The translations under genes and the position numbers were made by a program. A stretch of 41,822 nucleotides of DNA from Alphaproteobacteria bacterium (GTDB lineage Bacteria; Pseudomonadota; Alphaproteobacteria; RF32; CAG-239). Of this stretch, positions 7,730 through 16,258 are shown piece after piece (the stretch's first letter is position 1; every line of letters starts with the position of its first letter). The stretch is taken from the NCBI GenBank assembly GCA_017480745.1, contig JAFUSA010000027.1, positions 1 to 41,822 of the forward strand, in the 5' to 3' direction. Under the pieces are notes generated by a model. That model searched no databases, was not told the DNA's origin, and saw only the letters and a list, made by a program, of their open reading frames with translations.

Positions 7730-8578
7730 CTATGAACAAACTACAATCTGTCCATTTATAGTACAATTATTTTTCAAATCAAAATAAAATCCCATTGCTC
7801 CAGAAGTAGAATGAAGATCTTGAAGTTTTTTTATCCAACTTGAACATGTATCAACTGCTGTTTCTATACTAATCGGCATCATAGCAGAGTAATCCCTAGG
7901 TCCCCGTAATTCAATTCCTTTGACACCGGCTGCGGTCCAATCATGGCTCATGAGTTCAATACAAACGTCGTAATCAAGGGGAATGCTATATACAATTTGA
8001 AAATATATGGGGTCTCCATTTTTCACTGGAGCTCCACCACTACTGGAATAGGGGCTTACATCATACACTGAAACCCCGTAACCAAAAGGATTGGTAATAG
8101 ACATAATCTTGCCATCAGTTACGGTAATCATTTCATCGGGCAATATTTTGGCTTTTTTAACTATCGGACAGCCATCTCCTCTAGATTGCCCCTTGCAACC
8201 GGAGGCATTGCACTGATGTCCATCACAATCCACCCCGATATAGTTCTTCTGTGGTCCCCAAAAAGCACGCACATTACCGGCAATGAGAGTTATTTGCTCA
8301 ATGGTTTTGTTGATGCGATACTTCATCATGGCTTTTGAATATCCGGCGATACCACCGACAGACAAAACACCGATGATAGCAAGAACGCCCAACATCTCTA
8401 TCATGCTTCTTCCTCTTTGTGTGGCAGAGCCACACTTATAGTTATGCCTCGATTCCGCAGGAATCGTCAAGACATCTTCCGCTTGATTAAAATTAATTTG
8501 AAGATCCCTTGACGCATTCGCCTTTGCAAGGCTCTGCGAGGGATGACTCTTTATATTTTTTATTTCTAAATTTCTCAT
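7730..8578 (-). CDS. Prepilin-like protein A, with repeat-expanded leader
   Basis: The protein (282 aa) contains the prepilin processing site G56^RSMIE (Glu at +5) followed by a hydrophobic helix MLGVLAIIGVLSVGGIAGY. It should be processed by a prepilin peptidase and carried by a type II secretion or pilus-like machine. Downstream blocks shared with the other family members are INKTIEQITLIAGNVRAF, IVKKAKILPDEMI, CIELMSHDW and PISIETAVDTC. The middle is Cys-rich (CDGHQCNASGC). The pre-helix leader is unusually long, 56 residues against 11 in copies B and E; residues 10-54 come from palindromic repeats. The ATG has TTAGGAG upstream. It is the only gene of its transcript, behind structured leader A. 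Confidence 0.85.
   Translation of the reverse strand: MRNLEIKNIKSHPSQSLAKANASRDLQINFNQAEDVLTIPAESRHNYKCGSATQRGRSMIEMLGVLAIIGVLSVGGIAGYSKAMMKYRINKTIEQITLIAGNVRAFWGPQKNYIGVDCDGHQCNASGCKGQSRGDGCPIVKKAKILPDEMITVTDGKIMSITNPFGYGVSVYDVSPYSSSGGAPVKNGDPIYFQIVYSIPLDYDVCIELMSHDWTAAGVKGIELRGPRDYSAMMPISIETAVDTCSSWIKKLQDLHSTSGAMGFYFDLKNNCTINGQIVVCS
8417..8551 (-). repeat. Palindromic-repeat insertion in prepilin A leader
   Basis: An in-frame block encodes residues 10-54. It contains two perfect short palindromes: CGATTCC-GCA-GGAATCG (8450-8466) and GTGTGGC-AGA-GCCACAC (8419-8435). A clearly homologous block is in prepilin D (25750-25841); copies B and E lack it. Confidence 0.7.
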
Positions 8579-8846
8579 AATTTTATCTCCTAAATCATAG
8601 AGGTTAATACATTAAAAAATAAACCGCCAAACGGCGGCCGGGAAGTTCAACAATCATATTCGTATAAATGATTCCTGTAATTTTTAGACTCACTCCTGTA
8701 CATCTACCACAGGCTTCCCAACCATGTTGGGAAATGTATCAAATACAATTAACGATGTTCTTTCCAACACCGATACGAATAAGAGCTGTTGAAAGCCCCG
8801 AACCGAAGTTCTATCTTCACTATACCACAAAAAATTTAAATGTCAA
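8579..8846 (-). promoter_or_regulatory. Promoter and structured leader A (class I)
   Basis: The minus strand has TTGACA (8841-8846), a 16-nt spacer ending TTTTTTGTGG and TATAGT (8819-8824), then a leader of about 230 nt before the ATG. The leader contains GAAC-TTCG-GTTC, a long-range 9-bp pair TATTCGTAT/ATACGAATA, a hairpin CGGTGTT/AACATCG, a hairpin CCCAAC/GTTGGG, and a terminator-like hairpin before the ribosome binding site. The 3' arm GGTTGGGAAG can instead pair with CTTCCCGGCC at the foot of the terminator. It shares sequence and stem positions with leader B. Confidence 0.75.
8612..8637 (-). terminator. Terminator-like hairpin in leader A
   Basis: CCGCC-GTTT-GGCGG (8624-8637 on the complement) is followed by TTTATTTTTT. 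It lies between the leader and the ribosome binding site of prepilin A, so it would act as an attenuator. Confidence 0.7.
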
Positions 8847-8865
8847 ACACTTTTTATAGAAATTG

Positions 8866-8887
8866 CGCCGGCTCATTCGAGTCGGCA
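8866..8887. terminator. Hairpin after the coupling-ATPase operon
   Basis: CGCCGGCTC and GAGTCGGCA can pair as a 9-bp-class stem around ATTC. The sequence is 19 of 22 nt identical to the hairpin at 7679-7700 and in the same orientation, so the two bracket prepilin cassette A. Its place 23 nt after the 8911 stop fits a transcript end. Confidence 0.5.
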
Positions 8888-8910
8888 GTCAATGTTTTTC
8901 TATTTATTTG

Positions 8911-11136
8911 TTAAGCAAGCGGCTGCTCAGGAGGCATACCTTCGTCAACCTCAAACCCGCCATCCTCTTCTTCAGGAGTATATTCTATGCCCAATTTTGC
9001 TAACATATCATCATTGATATCTTCACGTTGTGCTACAATCCAGTCCGGAACATTAGGTGCCGGCGGTAATTTGGAAAGTTTGAGCATTTCCTTATCCAAA
9101 TAATAACGTGGAGCATCAGCAATAATAGGCCTATCAATATAACTTTGCATCAAAACAACCTGTTTCAACATTGGCAAACTCAGCAGTTGTGTGGAGCTGA
9201 TAACCGGAATGCCTTGAAGTTGATAGTTAACATTTTTAGCCAACGGATTAAAGTCCTTACCCAAGCTACCTTCTGTGCGTGAAAACGAAGAAATACTTAC
9301 CGTTTTGTTACCAATCATTTTGGAGAAACGCTGTGCGGTAACCTCATTGTTTTGCGATAAGATAACTTTGCAAGCCGTCGTAGAAATAACAGTTTCCAAA
9401 TCATCTTTACCGTATTTACCGGAAATTTGACCCAAGTCTTGTCCGATTAACAAGTAAGAAACCTTCTGACCACGACCTACCGCCGGTCCGTCAATAACCG
9501 CTTTCATTTTAGGCATTTGCGGAAACTCATCAAGCACAAATAACGCAGCAAATGGTCCCATTTTACCCTCTGTTTTATTAACATGATTCGGCGGATTAGA
9601 TATCAGATACGACGACATCAACTCAATAAAGGTAGAACTGATAACACCCAAAGCACGTGCATCTACTTGGTTTACAGACAAATACACCGATATAGGCTTC
9701 CATTCGCCGGTAACCGGATCTTTCATACCGCGCAAATCTCTGAATTGTAAATCAGAAAAACTCGTGCGCGCCTTAACGGCTTGGTTTTTGAAAACGTTAA
9801 TTCCGGCAAATGCGGTTGATAAAATAGAACCACGCTCTTTATCCGGAGTATTGCTCAATGTACTCAACTCTGTTACGCAACGCTGAGCATAACCAAAATT
9901 ACGCGCTTCCTTAATGGCTTCTTCCAACATATCATGCGTAGGATCAGCCATGGCCGCCATTTGATCGCCTTCATCCAAACGACGCTGAATTTCCTGCGCG
10001 GCATTAATTTGCGCTTCCGTAATCCATTCCATAATCATGGCAATACAAGCTTCACGCCCCATCCAGCGGGCCGGCAACAAGTTCCATGTTCCGATAGGTA
10101 GGTAGTTTTCCATAGTTAAAGTGCCGTTTTTCAGGTTTTGAATGGCGCGAGCCGCATTAGGATCTCGCATATCCATATAATACCCTTCCAACACTTCTTT
10201 GTCTTTTTCATCTAACTTGCCTTCATAAATTCGGCCTATGAAATAGTCATTGGCTCTGGCCCTATCGCACTTGGAAACCACAAATTGTATAAAGCCGGTC
10301 AAAGCAGCACGTCCGGTTTGCGACCAGTGCGGATCTGCGCCACCCTTAGGGTCTTCAACCAAAATGTTGCACATTGAATCCACATACATATCTCGATCCG
10401 GACCTTGCTCAGGAATACAACTTGGAGAAAGCGGGTTCCAACTTGGATAGTAAATACCTTCACTCGGATTATCTTCGGCACCCCAGTTGATAATAAACAC
10501 CGGACCAACTTTGGCTCGCGCACCGGATGTATTATAGCATAATTCCGGCTTAGGGTCATTTACCACAATACTTAATTTTTCTGAATGGAAAATTGTTGGA
10601 ATAACCACTCCGGCAGTTTTACCGGTTCCAGGAGGTGCACAGCAAAGTGTAGCAAGTGTTTCTTTTAACATAAGCAACTTACCGTCAAATTTTCCCAAAA
10701 CTTGGCAAAAGCCGTCAAAACCCAACAAAGACATTTGTTTTATATCGCGCAATTCGGCAATTTTGGCCGATCCCTGATAGTTAACCTGAAATTTATACGG
10801 GCTGAACAACGCGCTGACTATTAAACCCACAGGGATTGTGATAAACGGAAGAGCCGGCACCCATAAGCTCAGAGAAAACTTGCCATGATAATTCATAATT
10901 TGCTTAAACCATTTACCATACATATTGAACAAGTGGCTTGGTTTTGACACAATAAGATTAAGAAACTTTTCCACCATATCCAGCGAATCTTTGGAAACTC
11001 CGTGCCCAACCAGATAAGACAGTGGCAAAGCAAACACAAACAAAACAATGCTTATACCTAAACAGATGAAGAATGTTATCATCATCCACCTTACAGCTTT
11101 GTCATATTCCTTATATTCTTCACCGCGATCTGCCAT
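8911..11136 (-). CDS. VirD4/TraG-type type IV coupling ATPase
   Basis: The protein (741 aa) is an inner-membrane hexameric ATPase of the type IV coupling family, which recruits substrates to a secretion channel. Two membrane helices (about 17-44 and 88-111) precede the ATPase. Walker A is APPGTGKT (167-174), in LCCAPPGTGKTAGVVIPT. VVNDPKPEL and the block YPSWNPLSP follow, as in VirD4. Walker B is FVLDEFP (533-539). A large all-alpha insert lies between them, and the C-terminus is acidic (EEEDGG...). The ATG has GAGGA upstream and lies 13 nt after the previous stop. No relaxase or VirB/Dot channel gene is in the window, so its cargo and partner channel are unknown. Confidence 0.88.
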   Translation of the reverse strand: MADRGEEYKEYDKAVRWMMITFFICLGISIVLFVFALPLSYLVGHGVSKDSLDMVEKFLNLIVSKPSHLFNMYGKWFKQIMNYHGKFSLSLWVPALPFITIPVGLIVSALFSPYKFQVNYQGSAKIAELRDIKQMSLLGFDGFCQVLGKFDGKLLMLKETLATLCCAPPGTGKTAGVVIPTIFHSEKLSIVVNDPKPELCYNTSGARAKVGPVFIINWGAEDNPSEGIYYPSWNPLSPSCIPEQGPDRDMYVDSMCNILVEDPKGGADPHWSQTGRAALTGFIQFVVSKCDRARANDYFIGRIYEGKLDEKDKEVLEGYYMDMRDPNAARAIQNLKNGTLTMENYLPIGTWNLLPARWMGREACIAMIMEWITEAQINAAQEIQRRLDEGDQMAAMADPTHDMLEEAIKEARNFGYAQRCVTELSTLSNTPDKERGSILSTAFAGINVFKNQAVKARTSFSDLQFRDLRGMKDPVTGEWKPISVYLSVNQVDARALGVISSTFIELMSSYLISNPPNHVNKTEGKMGPFAALFVLDEFPQMPKMKAVIDGPAVGRGQKVSYLLIGQDLGQISGKYGKDDLETVISTTACKVILSQNNEVTAQRFSKMIGNKTVSISSFSRTEGSLGKDFNPLAKNVNYQLQGIPVISSTQLLSLPMLKQVVLMQSYIDRPIIADAPRYYLDKEMLKLSKLPPAPNVPDWIVAQREDINDDMLAKLGIEYTPEEEDGGFEVDEGMPPEQPLA

Positions 11137-11149
11137 TATATCCTCATTT

Positions 11150-12619
11150 TTATGCTAAATTTTGCAAAACTTTTTTCAGTCTTTCTAATTCCTTTTTATT
11201 CATTTTTTCATCGGCGTCAAGTATTGTTTTGGAAAACAGGTGGATTTCTTTCGGCGCTCCACGATTTATACGGGTAACATTGATTCCCATATCATCCCAA
11301 ACATCAAACATATCGTCTGCATTAATAATGTTGGCCATTTGAATTACCACAAAAGATTTAACATTTAGCTCAAAACCCTCATCGTCCAACGCTTCTTTAA
11401 TCGCATTACGAGCATTATTCAGCAAGCAAACCGGTGAAACTCTGTGCGAACTTTCTGAAAACCATAAAGGTTCTTCACCGTTAAACATCTCTTCATCAGC
11501 CAACCAATCACCGCTTTCATTATCTACCAAACACAGGCAAATTTCATCTTTTGCCACACCTATGTAGTTGATAACCGTATCTTTTACCTTAATATTGGAA
11601 ACAATATCATAATTTTTTTGCTGCAATGAATCAAAAACAGGTGAATGAGATGTGTTTCCTTCAACAGCACGTTGCTCTTCACGGCGTCGCTCAGACTTGT
11701 TTTCTTTTTGTCCGGAATCGCGAGTGTTTTTATCGCGTTTGGCAGATTTTTCATCCGACACTTTTTCTTCCTTTTGACGCTTTTTCGATTTGCTGTCAGA
11801 AACAACTTCTTGATTGTCATCATCGTCATCATATGTTGCTTTTTTGCGCTTAGACTTAGCTTTGCTCACGTTTCTTTCAACCACAATATCATCTTCATCG
11901 TCGTCATCAAAATTAAAGTGCGGCGTAGTTTTCTTTTTATCTTCTGTTTTGGCTTTTTTAATATCCGCTTTTTCAAAAGAATCTATATCCAAGTCAAAAT
12001 CATCTTCTTCATCATCAAACTTAAATAACGCATGATCAATGGTTGCTGCCACATCCGGCTTTTTAATTTTTGTGGCAACCCGAGAAGCAGCCGCCGATAA
12101 TGAACTTTGTTGAGCATATGTTGTGCCATAGGGATATGCGGCGTTGGCCGAAGCCTGTGCAATAGCTGCTCTGGTAGTATCTCCATAATCTGAAATAGGA
12201 GCATGCAGTGCATTTATTCCGGCAGGGCGAATCTGTTTATATGATTTGCGTTTTACCACACCATACTTGTTTGCTGTGCTGGTAATTGCTACCGGAGATT
12301 TAAACAGCTTTTTATATAAATTAACCGGATAGAGCAAGGCTTTGTAAATAAGCTCTTCCCATGCAACCAAACATATTGTCCACCAACCGGTAATAAGCAT
12401 CGGAATAAACGTAAACAATAATATAACAAAAGCCCATTCCTTAGGCGCACGAACAGTCCATCCGGCGCGCCATAATTCACGTAACTGACGCCAGTGATCC
12501 GGCCAAAAAATATCAAAATGCCAGTTGCACAGCATTATAACTCGAATGCCCTCTGTAAAGACAATTCCCCACAGGCCGCCAACTACTATTATTCTTATAA
12601 ACACCAATAACGATTTCAA
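11150..12619 (-). CDS. Two-helix membrane protein with charged linker, coupling-ATPase operon
   Basis: The start is TTG at 12619, supported by GGAG 7 nt upstream; the nearby ATG is out of frame. The protein has 489 aa. Two membrane helices (about 5-30 and 62-90) are followed by a cytoplasmic part. Residues about 175-330 are low-complexity, with runs such as DDEEDDFDLDID and KSKRKK and alternating acidic and basic stretches. A folded-looking C-terminal domain follows (about 335-470, NYDIVSNIKVKDTVINYIG ... FVVIQMANI). That domain faintly recalls NERD-type folds, but I do not claim it. The N-terminal module (1-110) is paralogous to the whole membrane part of the protein at 12701-13177. Immediately upstream of the coupling ATPase, it is a candidate partner of it. 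Confidence 0.75.
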   Translation of the reverse strand: MKSLLVFIRIIVVGGLWGIVFTEGIRVIMLCNWHFDIFWPDHWRQLRELWRAGWTVRAPKEWAFVILLFTFIPMLITGWWTICLVAWEELIYKALLYPVNLYKKLFKSPVAITSTANKYGVVKRKSYKQIRPAGINALHAPISDYGDTTRAAIAQASANAAYPYGTTYAQQSSLSAAASRVATKIKKPDVAATIDHALFKFDDEEDDFDLDIDSFEKADIKKAKTEDKKKTTPHFNFDDDDEDDIVVERNVSKAKSKRKKATYDDDDDNQEVVSDSKSKKRQKEEKVSDEKSAKRDKNTRDSGQKENKSERRREEQRAVEGNTSHSPVFDSLQQKNYDIVSNIKVKDTVINYIGVAKDEICLCLVDNESGDWLADEEMFNGEEPLWFSESSHRVSPVCLLNNARNAIKEALDDEGFELNVKSFVVIQMANIINADDMFDVWDDMGINVTRINRGAPKEIHLFSKTILDADEKMNKKELERLKKVLQNLA

Positions 12620-12700
12620 GCGTTAACTCCATTTCGTTATAATTCACTGTTCCAACTATAATTCATATTTGTTAAAAAAGTGATTATAAAATGATATTTT

Positions 12701-13177
12701 TTACTTTTTTTCTAATTTTTTTATAATTTCCTTACGCAAATCACCTGCCATCATGCTCTGTTGCTTCTTTTTTTCAATTTCCAAGCGTTCATTTACCACT
12801 TGGTCAAGTGATTTTTTTTCCTCCAATTTCAAGTTTTTGATATTAACATCAGGAGCGTGATAATTTTCCAAACCGCGATTCAAATACCAATTAATCGGCA
12901 CTGTTATCAGTCGCAAAAACCGGTAACTATTGATTTTATGCCAACCGAATACGCAAATCGGAAAGTATAAAAATATAATAACAAAAATTAATAACTCTTT
13001 GCCCTTGAAAACACCGCCGCTGTTCCAAAATGCAACAATTCCCCGATATGTTTTCACCGAAAGAAAATCCATTCTGAACCCAATTTTTAATATTTGCAAA
13101 AGCAGTGCTCCCAGCAAAAAGCTCCAAATAATACCTACAACAAAAACACACACAAAATGCAATATTTTTTTTAACAT
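12701..13177 (-). CDS. Small two-helix membrane protein, paralogue of the 11150 protein
   Basis: The product has 158 aa. Two membrane helices (about 5-30 and 60-80) are followed by a basic, probably coiled-coil tail (ERLEIEKKKQQ...). Its first 100 residues align by eye with the N-terminus of the 489-aa neighbour: VVGIIW/VVGGLW, FVIIFLYFPICVFGWH/FVILLFTFIPMLITGWW, and VPINWYLN/YPVNLYKK. The ATG shares one base with the stop of the preceding gene (TAATG), which implies coupled translation. The two paralogues could form a hetero-oligomer around the coupling ATPase; this is inference. No family name is known to me. Confidence 0.7.
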   Translation of the reverse strand: MLKKILHFVCVFVVGIIWSFLLGALLLQILKIGFRMDFLSVKTYRGIVAFWNSGGVFKGKELLIFVIIFLYFPICVFGWHKINSYRFLRLITVPINWYLNRGLENYHAPDVNIKNLKLEEKKSLDQVVNERLEIEKKKQQSMMAGDLRKEIIKKLEKK

Positions 13178-15108
13178 TAAGGCCTACCACCGCGCCCAAA
13201 CAGATTTTCATATTGTTTTATGAAACGATTGTCTTTAACGCGCTTAAAAGGATTTAATCTTGAACGGCTTTGTTGATAAAGCTCGGCAATATGTTGTCCG
13301 GAAGCATTTATGGCTTTGTCAAATAATTGCAGACGTTCGTTATTGTCATTGTTTGTAGCTTGCAAAATGCTGACCTGATTTAATTGAACATTTGGACGCG
13401 GAGTGCAAACAGTTGCTAATCCGGCATCTGAAAATGCGTTATTTAATGCAGAGGCAGAAGTATTAATATCGCTTGCACATTTTTGCTGGATATTTTGCGA
13501 GGAAGCGTTAAAGTACGCGTTTACATTATCACGAACCTTGTGCGCCGCCTTAGCCGCATTTTTCATATAAGTTCCCAAACGATTGGCAGAAGATTTGGCA
13601 ATTTCTTTCATATCTCTGTCATTTAATTGATCAGTCGGTGATAAATTGTGTGCGATTCTATATTCGATTTCGGTTAGTTGACGAATCTGATCGGCTTGTT
13701 TTATCAACTGACGGAAGTTATCCTCGGCCGCACGAGCCACCGCTGCTGTTGCGTTATTATCAAACGGCCCATTCAAATGCTGTGCCATATACTGAGCGTT
13801 GGCAATACCGGCCGACAGTTTGATAAGTGAATTGATGGAATCCATTTCATTATTAAGCCGAACCGGACAACTCTCTAACCTTAGCATAAACTCATCCGGA
13901 TTTGCGCTGTATTGCTGATTCATTCGGTTAATAAAAGCCACATCATTCGGGCGCGTCAAATCAAAAATAGGGCGACCGTCAATCTGCGGAATTTGCCATT
14001 GATTAACAGGTTGTCCAACATTGTTTCGTATAGTTTCAGTTAGATTCTTGTAATAAGCGTTTTGACGATTAACCCCATCATGCATATTCATAACCGAAGC
14101 GTCTAAAGAGTTATTCATAAATTCAATACCTGCCGTATTGCGAGGCAACTCTCCAACACGCGCAGCCTTCGGAGCCGAATCATAAGAAGAACACAAAACA
14201 TCAATCATTTTATCGGCAAGTTTGCAGGCTTTTTCCATAATCCAGTTAAGTGAGCCCAAAAACCAATGTTCAAACATATATTTGATAATGTCTTCCTCTT
14301 TTACCGGAGCAAATTTAAAGTCATGATCTTTACGTTTTTTATCTTCACCCTGAGGCATAATATCTGCCGTATTTTCTTGCGGATTTACATTAACGCTCGG
14401 TTGTGCTTGCGGCGCCGCTACCGTAATACTGCCATTTCCGGCACCACCTACGGCAAGCGTGTTACCCTGAGGTGCTGCTCCGGTGTTAGTTGCAGCATTG
14501 GAACCGGCTTCCTGTTCTTCTTGATTGAATACAAAACCTGCCAATTCCGGAGAAGATTTTGTATCTTCGGAAAAATAGTTGAATAAATGTGCAAAAGAAT
14601 GACCTTTATGTTTTCCCTTAACCTCAAAATTATCTTTGGTTTGCACTGCTTCAATTAGTATATTTTTATCTGTCTTACCTATCTGCTCCAAAGTTTTTTT
14701 CAAGTCATCAACACTCTTGTCCAACTTTTTCAAAGAACTCTCATCGGTCATATTTTGCTGTTTAAACTCGGCGGCGCGCAAATTAAGCGCCACACACGTC
14801 AGAATATTCTGACCGTTTTGCGGATTTTGCACAACCAAAAACTCTTTCATCTGTTCATCAGAGATAACTCCATCGGCATGTAATTGCTGCATAGCAGCCA
14901 CCGTGTTGCGCAAACGCTTGGTATTTTCAAAACCTAATGCCTTAAACTCCCCAACATTTTTATCGCTTGTCGGAAACATTGCTTTGAGAAATTCCGCCTT
15001 TTTACTTTCGTCCATCGCAAAAAAATCATTTTGTTGAAGCCACGTTTTAAGCTTATCCATATCCGGATTTTTTTTATTGGCCTCTTTCATAAATTCGTTC
15101 AAAGACAT
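13177..15108 (-). CDS. Large soluble protein of the coupling-ATPase operon, unrecognised
   Basis: This 643-aa protein has no signal peptide or clear membrane helix. Residues 1-200 are helical and charged. Residues about 205-260 form an Ala/Asn/Gly/Gln-rich linker (SNAATNTGAAPQGN...). The remainder is mostly helical with scattered Asn and Gln, and contains HWFLGSLNWIMEKACK, a possible amphipathic helix, near 285-300. It ends with a basic tail (FKRVKDNRFIKQ...RGGRP). I recognise no domain. GGAG precedes the ATG by a normal distance, and the stop is fused to the next start. It could be a substrate, chaperone or adaptor of the coupling ATPase; only position supports that. Confidence 0.7.
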   Translation of the reverse strand: MSLNEFMKEANKKNPDMDKLKTWLQQNDFFAMDESKKAEFLKAMFPTSDKNVGEFKALGFENTKRLRNTVAAMQQLHADGVISDEQMKEFLVVQNPQNGQNILTCVALNLRAAEFKQQNMTDESSLKKLDKSVDDLKKTLEQIGKTDKNILIEAVQTKDNFEVKGKHKGHSFAHLFNYFSEDTKSSPELAGFVFNQEEQEAGSNAATNTGAAPQGNTLAVGGAGNGSITVAAPQAQPSVNVNPQENTADIMPQGEDKKRKDHDFKFAPVKEEDIIKYMFEHWFLGSLNWIMEKACKLADKMIDVLCSSYDSAPKAARVGELPRNTAGIEFMNNSLDASVMNMHDGVNRQNAYYKNLTETIRNNVGQPVNQWQIPQIDGRPIFDLTRPNDVAFINRMNQQYSANPDEFMLRLESCPVRLNNEMDSINSLIKLSAGIANAQYMAQHLNGPFDNNATAAVARAAEDNFRQLIKQADQIRQLTEIEYRIAHNLSPTDQLNDRDMKEIAKSSANRLGTYMKNAAKAAHKVRDNVNAYFNASSQNIQQKCASDINTSASALNNAFSDAGLATVCTPRPNVQLNQVSILQATNNDNNERLQLFDKAINASGQHIAELYQQSRSRLNPFKRVKDNRFIKQYENLFGRGGRP

Positions 15109-15194
15109 CTTTTGCTCCGTTGTTTTGTTTAATACGAATCGTTATTTTTACCCAATATAACATAAAAAAATTTTTTTGTCTACATTTTTTTCTA

Positions 15195-16154
15195 TTATAC
15201 TTTAAGTTTTTTTAAAAAATTTCCTATTTCCAAATTAATTCTTATACCGTCCTTCGGTGTAACCTTAATCAAGCCAAAGAAACGAGGTTTTATTTTGCTA
15301 AAATCTATCGGCGCAAAAATAGCTGGATTGGTGGTTAACGCCTTGAACGCTCCCTCCTGATCTTTTTGAGCCACTCTAAAATAATTGGCAATTAGCTTTT
15401 CCGCATCAACCGGAAAATCCTTTTTTTTAAGAGCATCAACAAAACGTTGTTGACGTTCTTTGCGTGCCAAATATTCCTCATACATAATGCGTTTTATATG
15501 CTTTTCCTGATATTGATTAAGTTTTGCCAAATAAGAAAGTTCGCAACTTTCAATATCTATCAATATTTCAACATAAGATATAACCGCTAATTGCAAATCC
15601 TGACTTTTTAATTTTTCGGCAAAATTTAAAAACTCTTCATCACTTGAAGTAGGCGAAAATGTTCCGACAGTATCGGGAAACATCTGACAAAGCAATTTCC
15701 AACCGGCAACCAAATCATCCGAAAGCATTTGCCCACGGCTCGGCTTATAATTTGGATACAAATAATCTATGCGAAAATTGCACAAAAAAGCTTTGTTAAG
15801 ATTTGCAACAGCCAACTTATTAACCGAAGACTGAAAATTTATAAAAGCCTGAGCCAATTCAGATTCATCAGTACCAAGTTCAGGCATATTTTCCTCTTCC
15901 TCGATGGCATCACGGGCATCGGATAAAGCTTCATTAAATTCACGAGATATCTCTTCCTCAAACTTTGCGGAGGCTTCATCATTTTCCTCTGTTCCTTTCG
16001 CAGACAAGTTCAAATCTTCGTCAGCAACCATTTCATCTTCCGGTTGCTTATCAGAATCTCCTTCATCTTCGTCAAGTTTGGTGTTAATAAAGTCATTTAA
16101 CAGCTTTTCAAACTCGTCATCATCGCCGAATAAATCTCCGTCACCGCCGCTCAT
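15195..16154 (-). CDS. Acidic soluble protein, first gene of the coupling-ATPase operon
   Basis: I place the start at ATG 16154 (MSGGDGDLFGDDDEFEKLL) because AGGAG lies 7 nt upstream. An ATG at 16169 would have that same AGGAG inside its coding sequence. This gives 319 aa. Residues 1-110 are very acidic (runs such as DEDEGDSD and EEEEN) and probably disordered. Residues about 120-319 are helical with a conserved-looking core (LYPNYKPSRGQMLSDDLVAGWKLL...). There is no membrane helix. The family is not recognised. It opens the operon and is separated from the next gene by 86 nt of AT-rich sequence. An acidic N-terminus plus a helical domain would fit an adaptor, but this is only a guess. Confidence 0.7.
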   Translation of the reverse strand: MSGGDGDLFGDDDEFEKLLNDFINTKLDEDEGDSDKQPEDEMVADEDLNLSAKGTEENDEASAKFEEEISREFNEALSDARDAIEEEENMPELGTDESELAQAFINFQSSVNKLAVANLNKAFLCNFRIDYLYPNYKPSRGQMLSDDLVAGWKLLCQMFPDTVGTFSPTSSDEEFLNFAEKLKSQDLQLAVISYVEILIDIESCELSYLAKLNQYQEKHIKRIMYEEYLARKERQQRFVDALKKKDFPVDAEKLIANYFRVAQKDQEGAFKALTTNPAIFAPIDFSKIKPRFFGLIKVTPKDGIRINLEIGNFLKKLKV

Positions 16155-16186
16155 TTCACAGCTCCTCATAATTAAGTAAACAATAC

Positions 16187-16215
16187 TTGTATTTTATTAT
16201 AAACGATTTTATAAT
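16187..16215 (+). promoter_or_regulatory. Promoter of the RluA-type gene
   Basis: TTGTAT (16187-16192) and TATAAT (16210-16215) are 17 nt apart, 43 nt before the ATG at 16259. The same AT-rich gap must also hold the promoter of the divergent coupling-ATPase operon. Confidence 0.6.
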
Positions 16216-16258
16216 AAAGTAAAACAAAAAAAACAAAATATACTTAAAAAAGGCAAAA

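Noticed and set aside
8668..8859. 63-codon + strand reading frame upstream of prepilin A
   Set aside because: It is the antisense of the structured leader and promoter A; the RNA structure explains the sequence better.
7679..8887. Prepilin cassettes as integron-type gene cassettes with attC sites
   Set aside because: The hairpins are short, lack attC core sites, flank only cassette A, and each cassette has its own promoter. No integrase is in the window.
11584..12035. Several open frames on both strands over the charged linker of the 489-aa protein
   Set aside because: They arise from repetitive GAT/AAA/TCA-type codons in the acidic and basic runs; the long frame from TTG 12619 with a ribosome binding site is the real gene.
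8911..16154. The operon as a conjugative plasmid or ICE fragment
   Set aside because: No relaxase, origin of transfer, integrase or flanking direct repeat is seen, and base use matches the surroundings.
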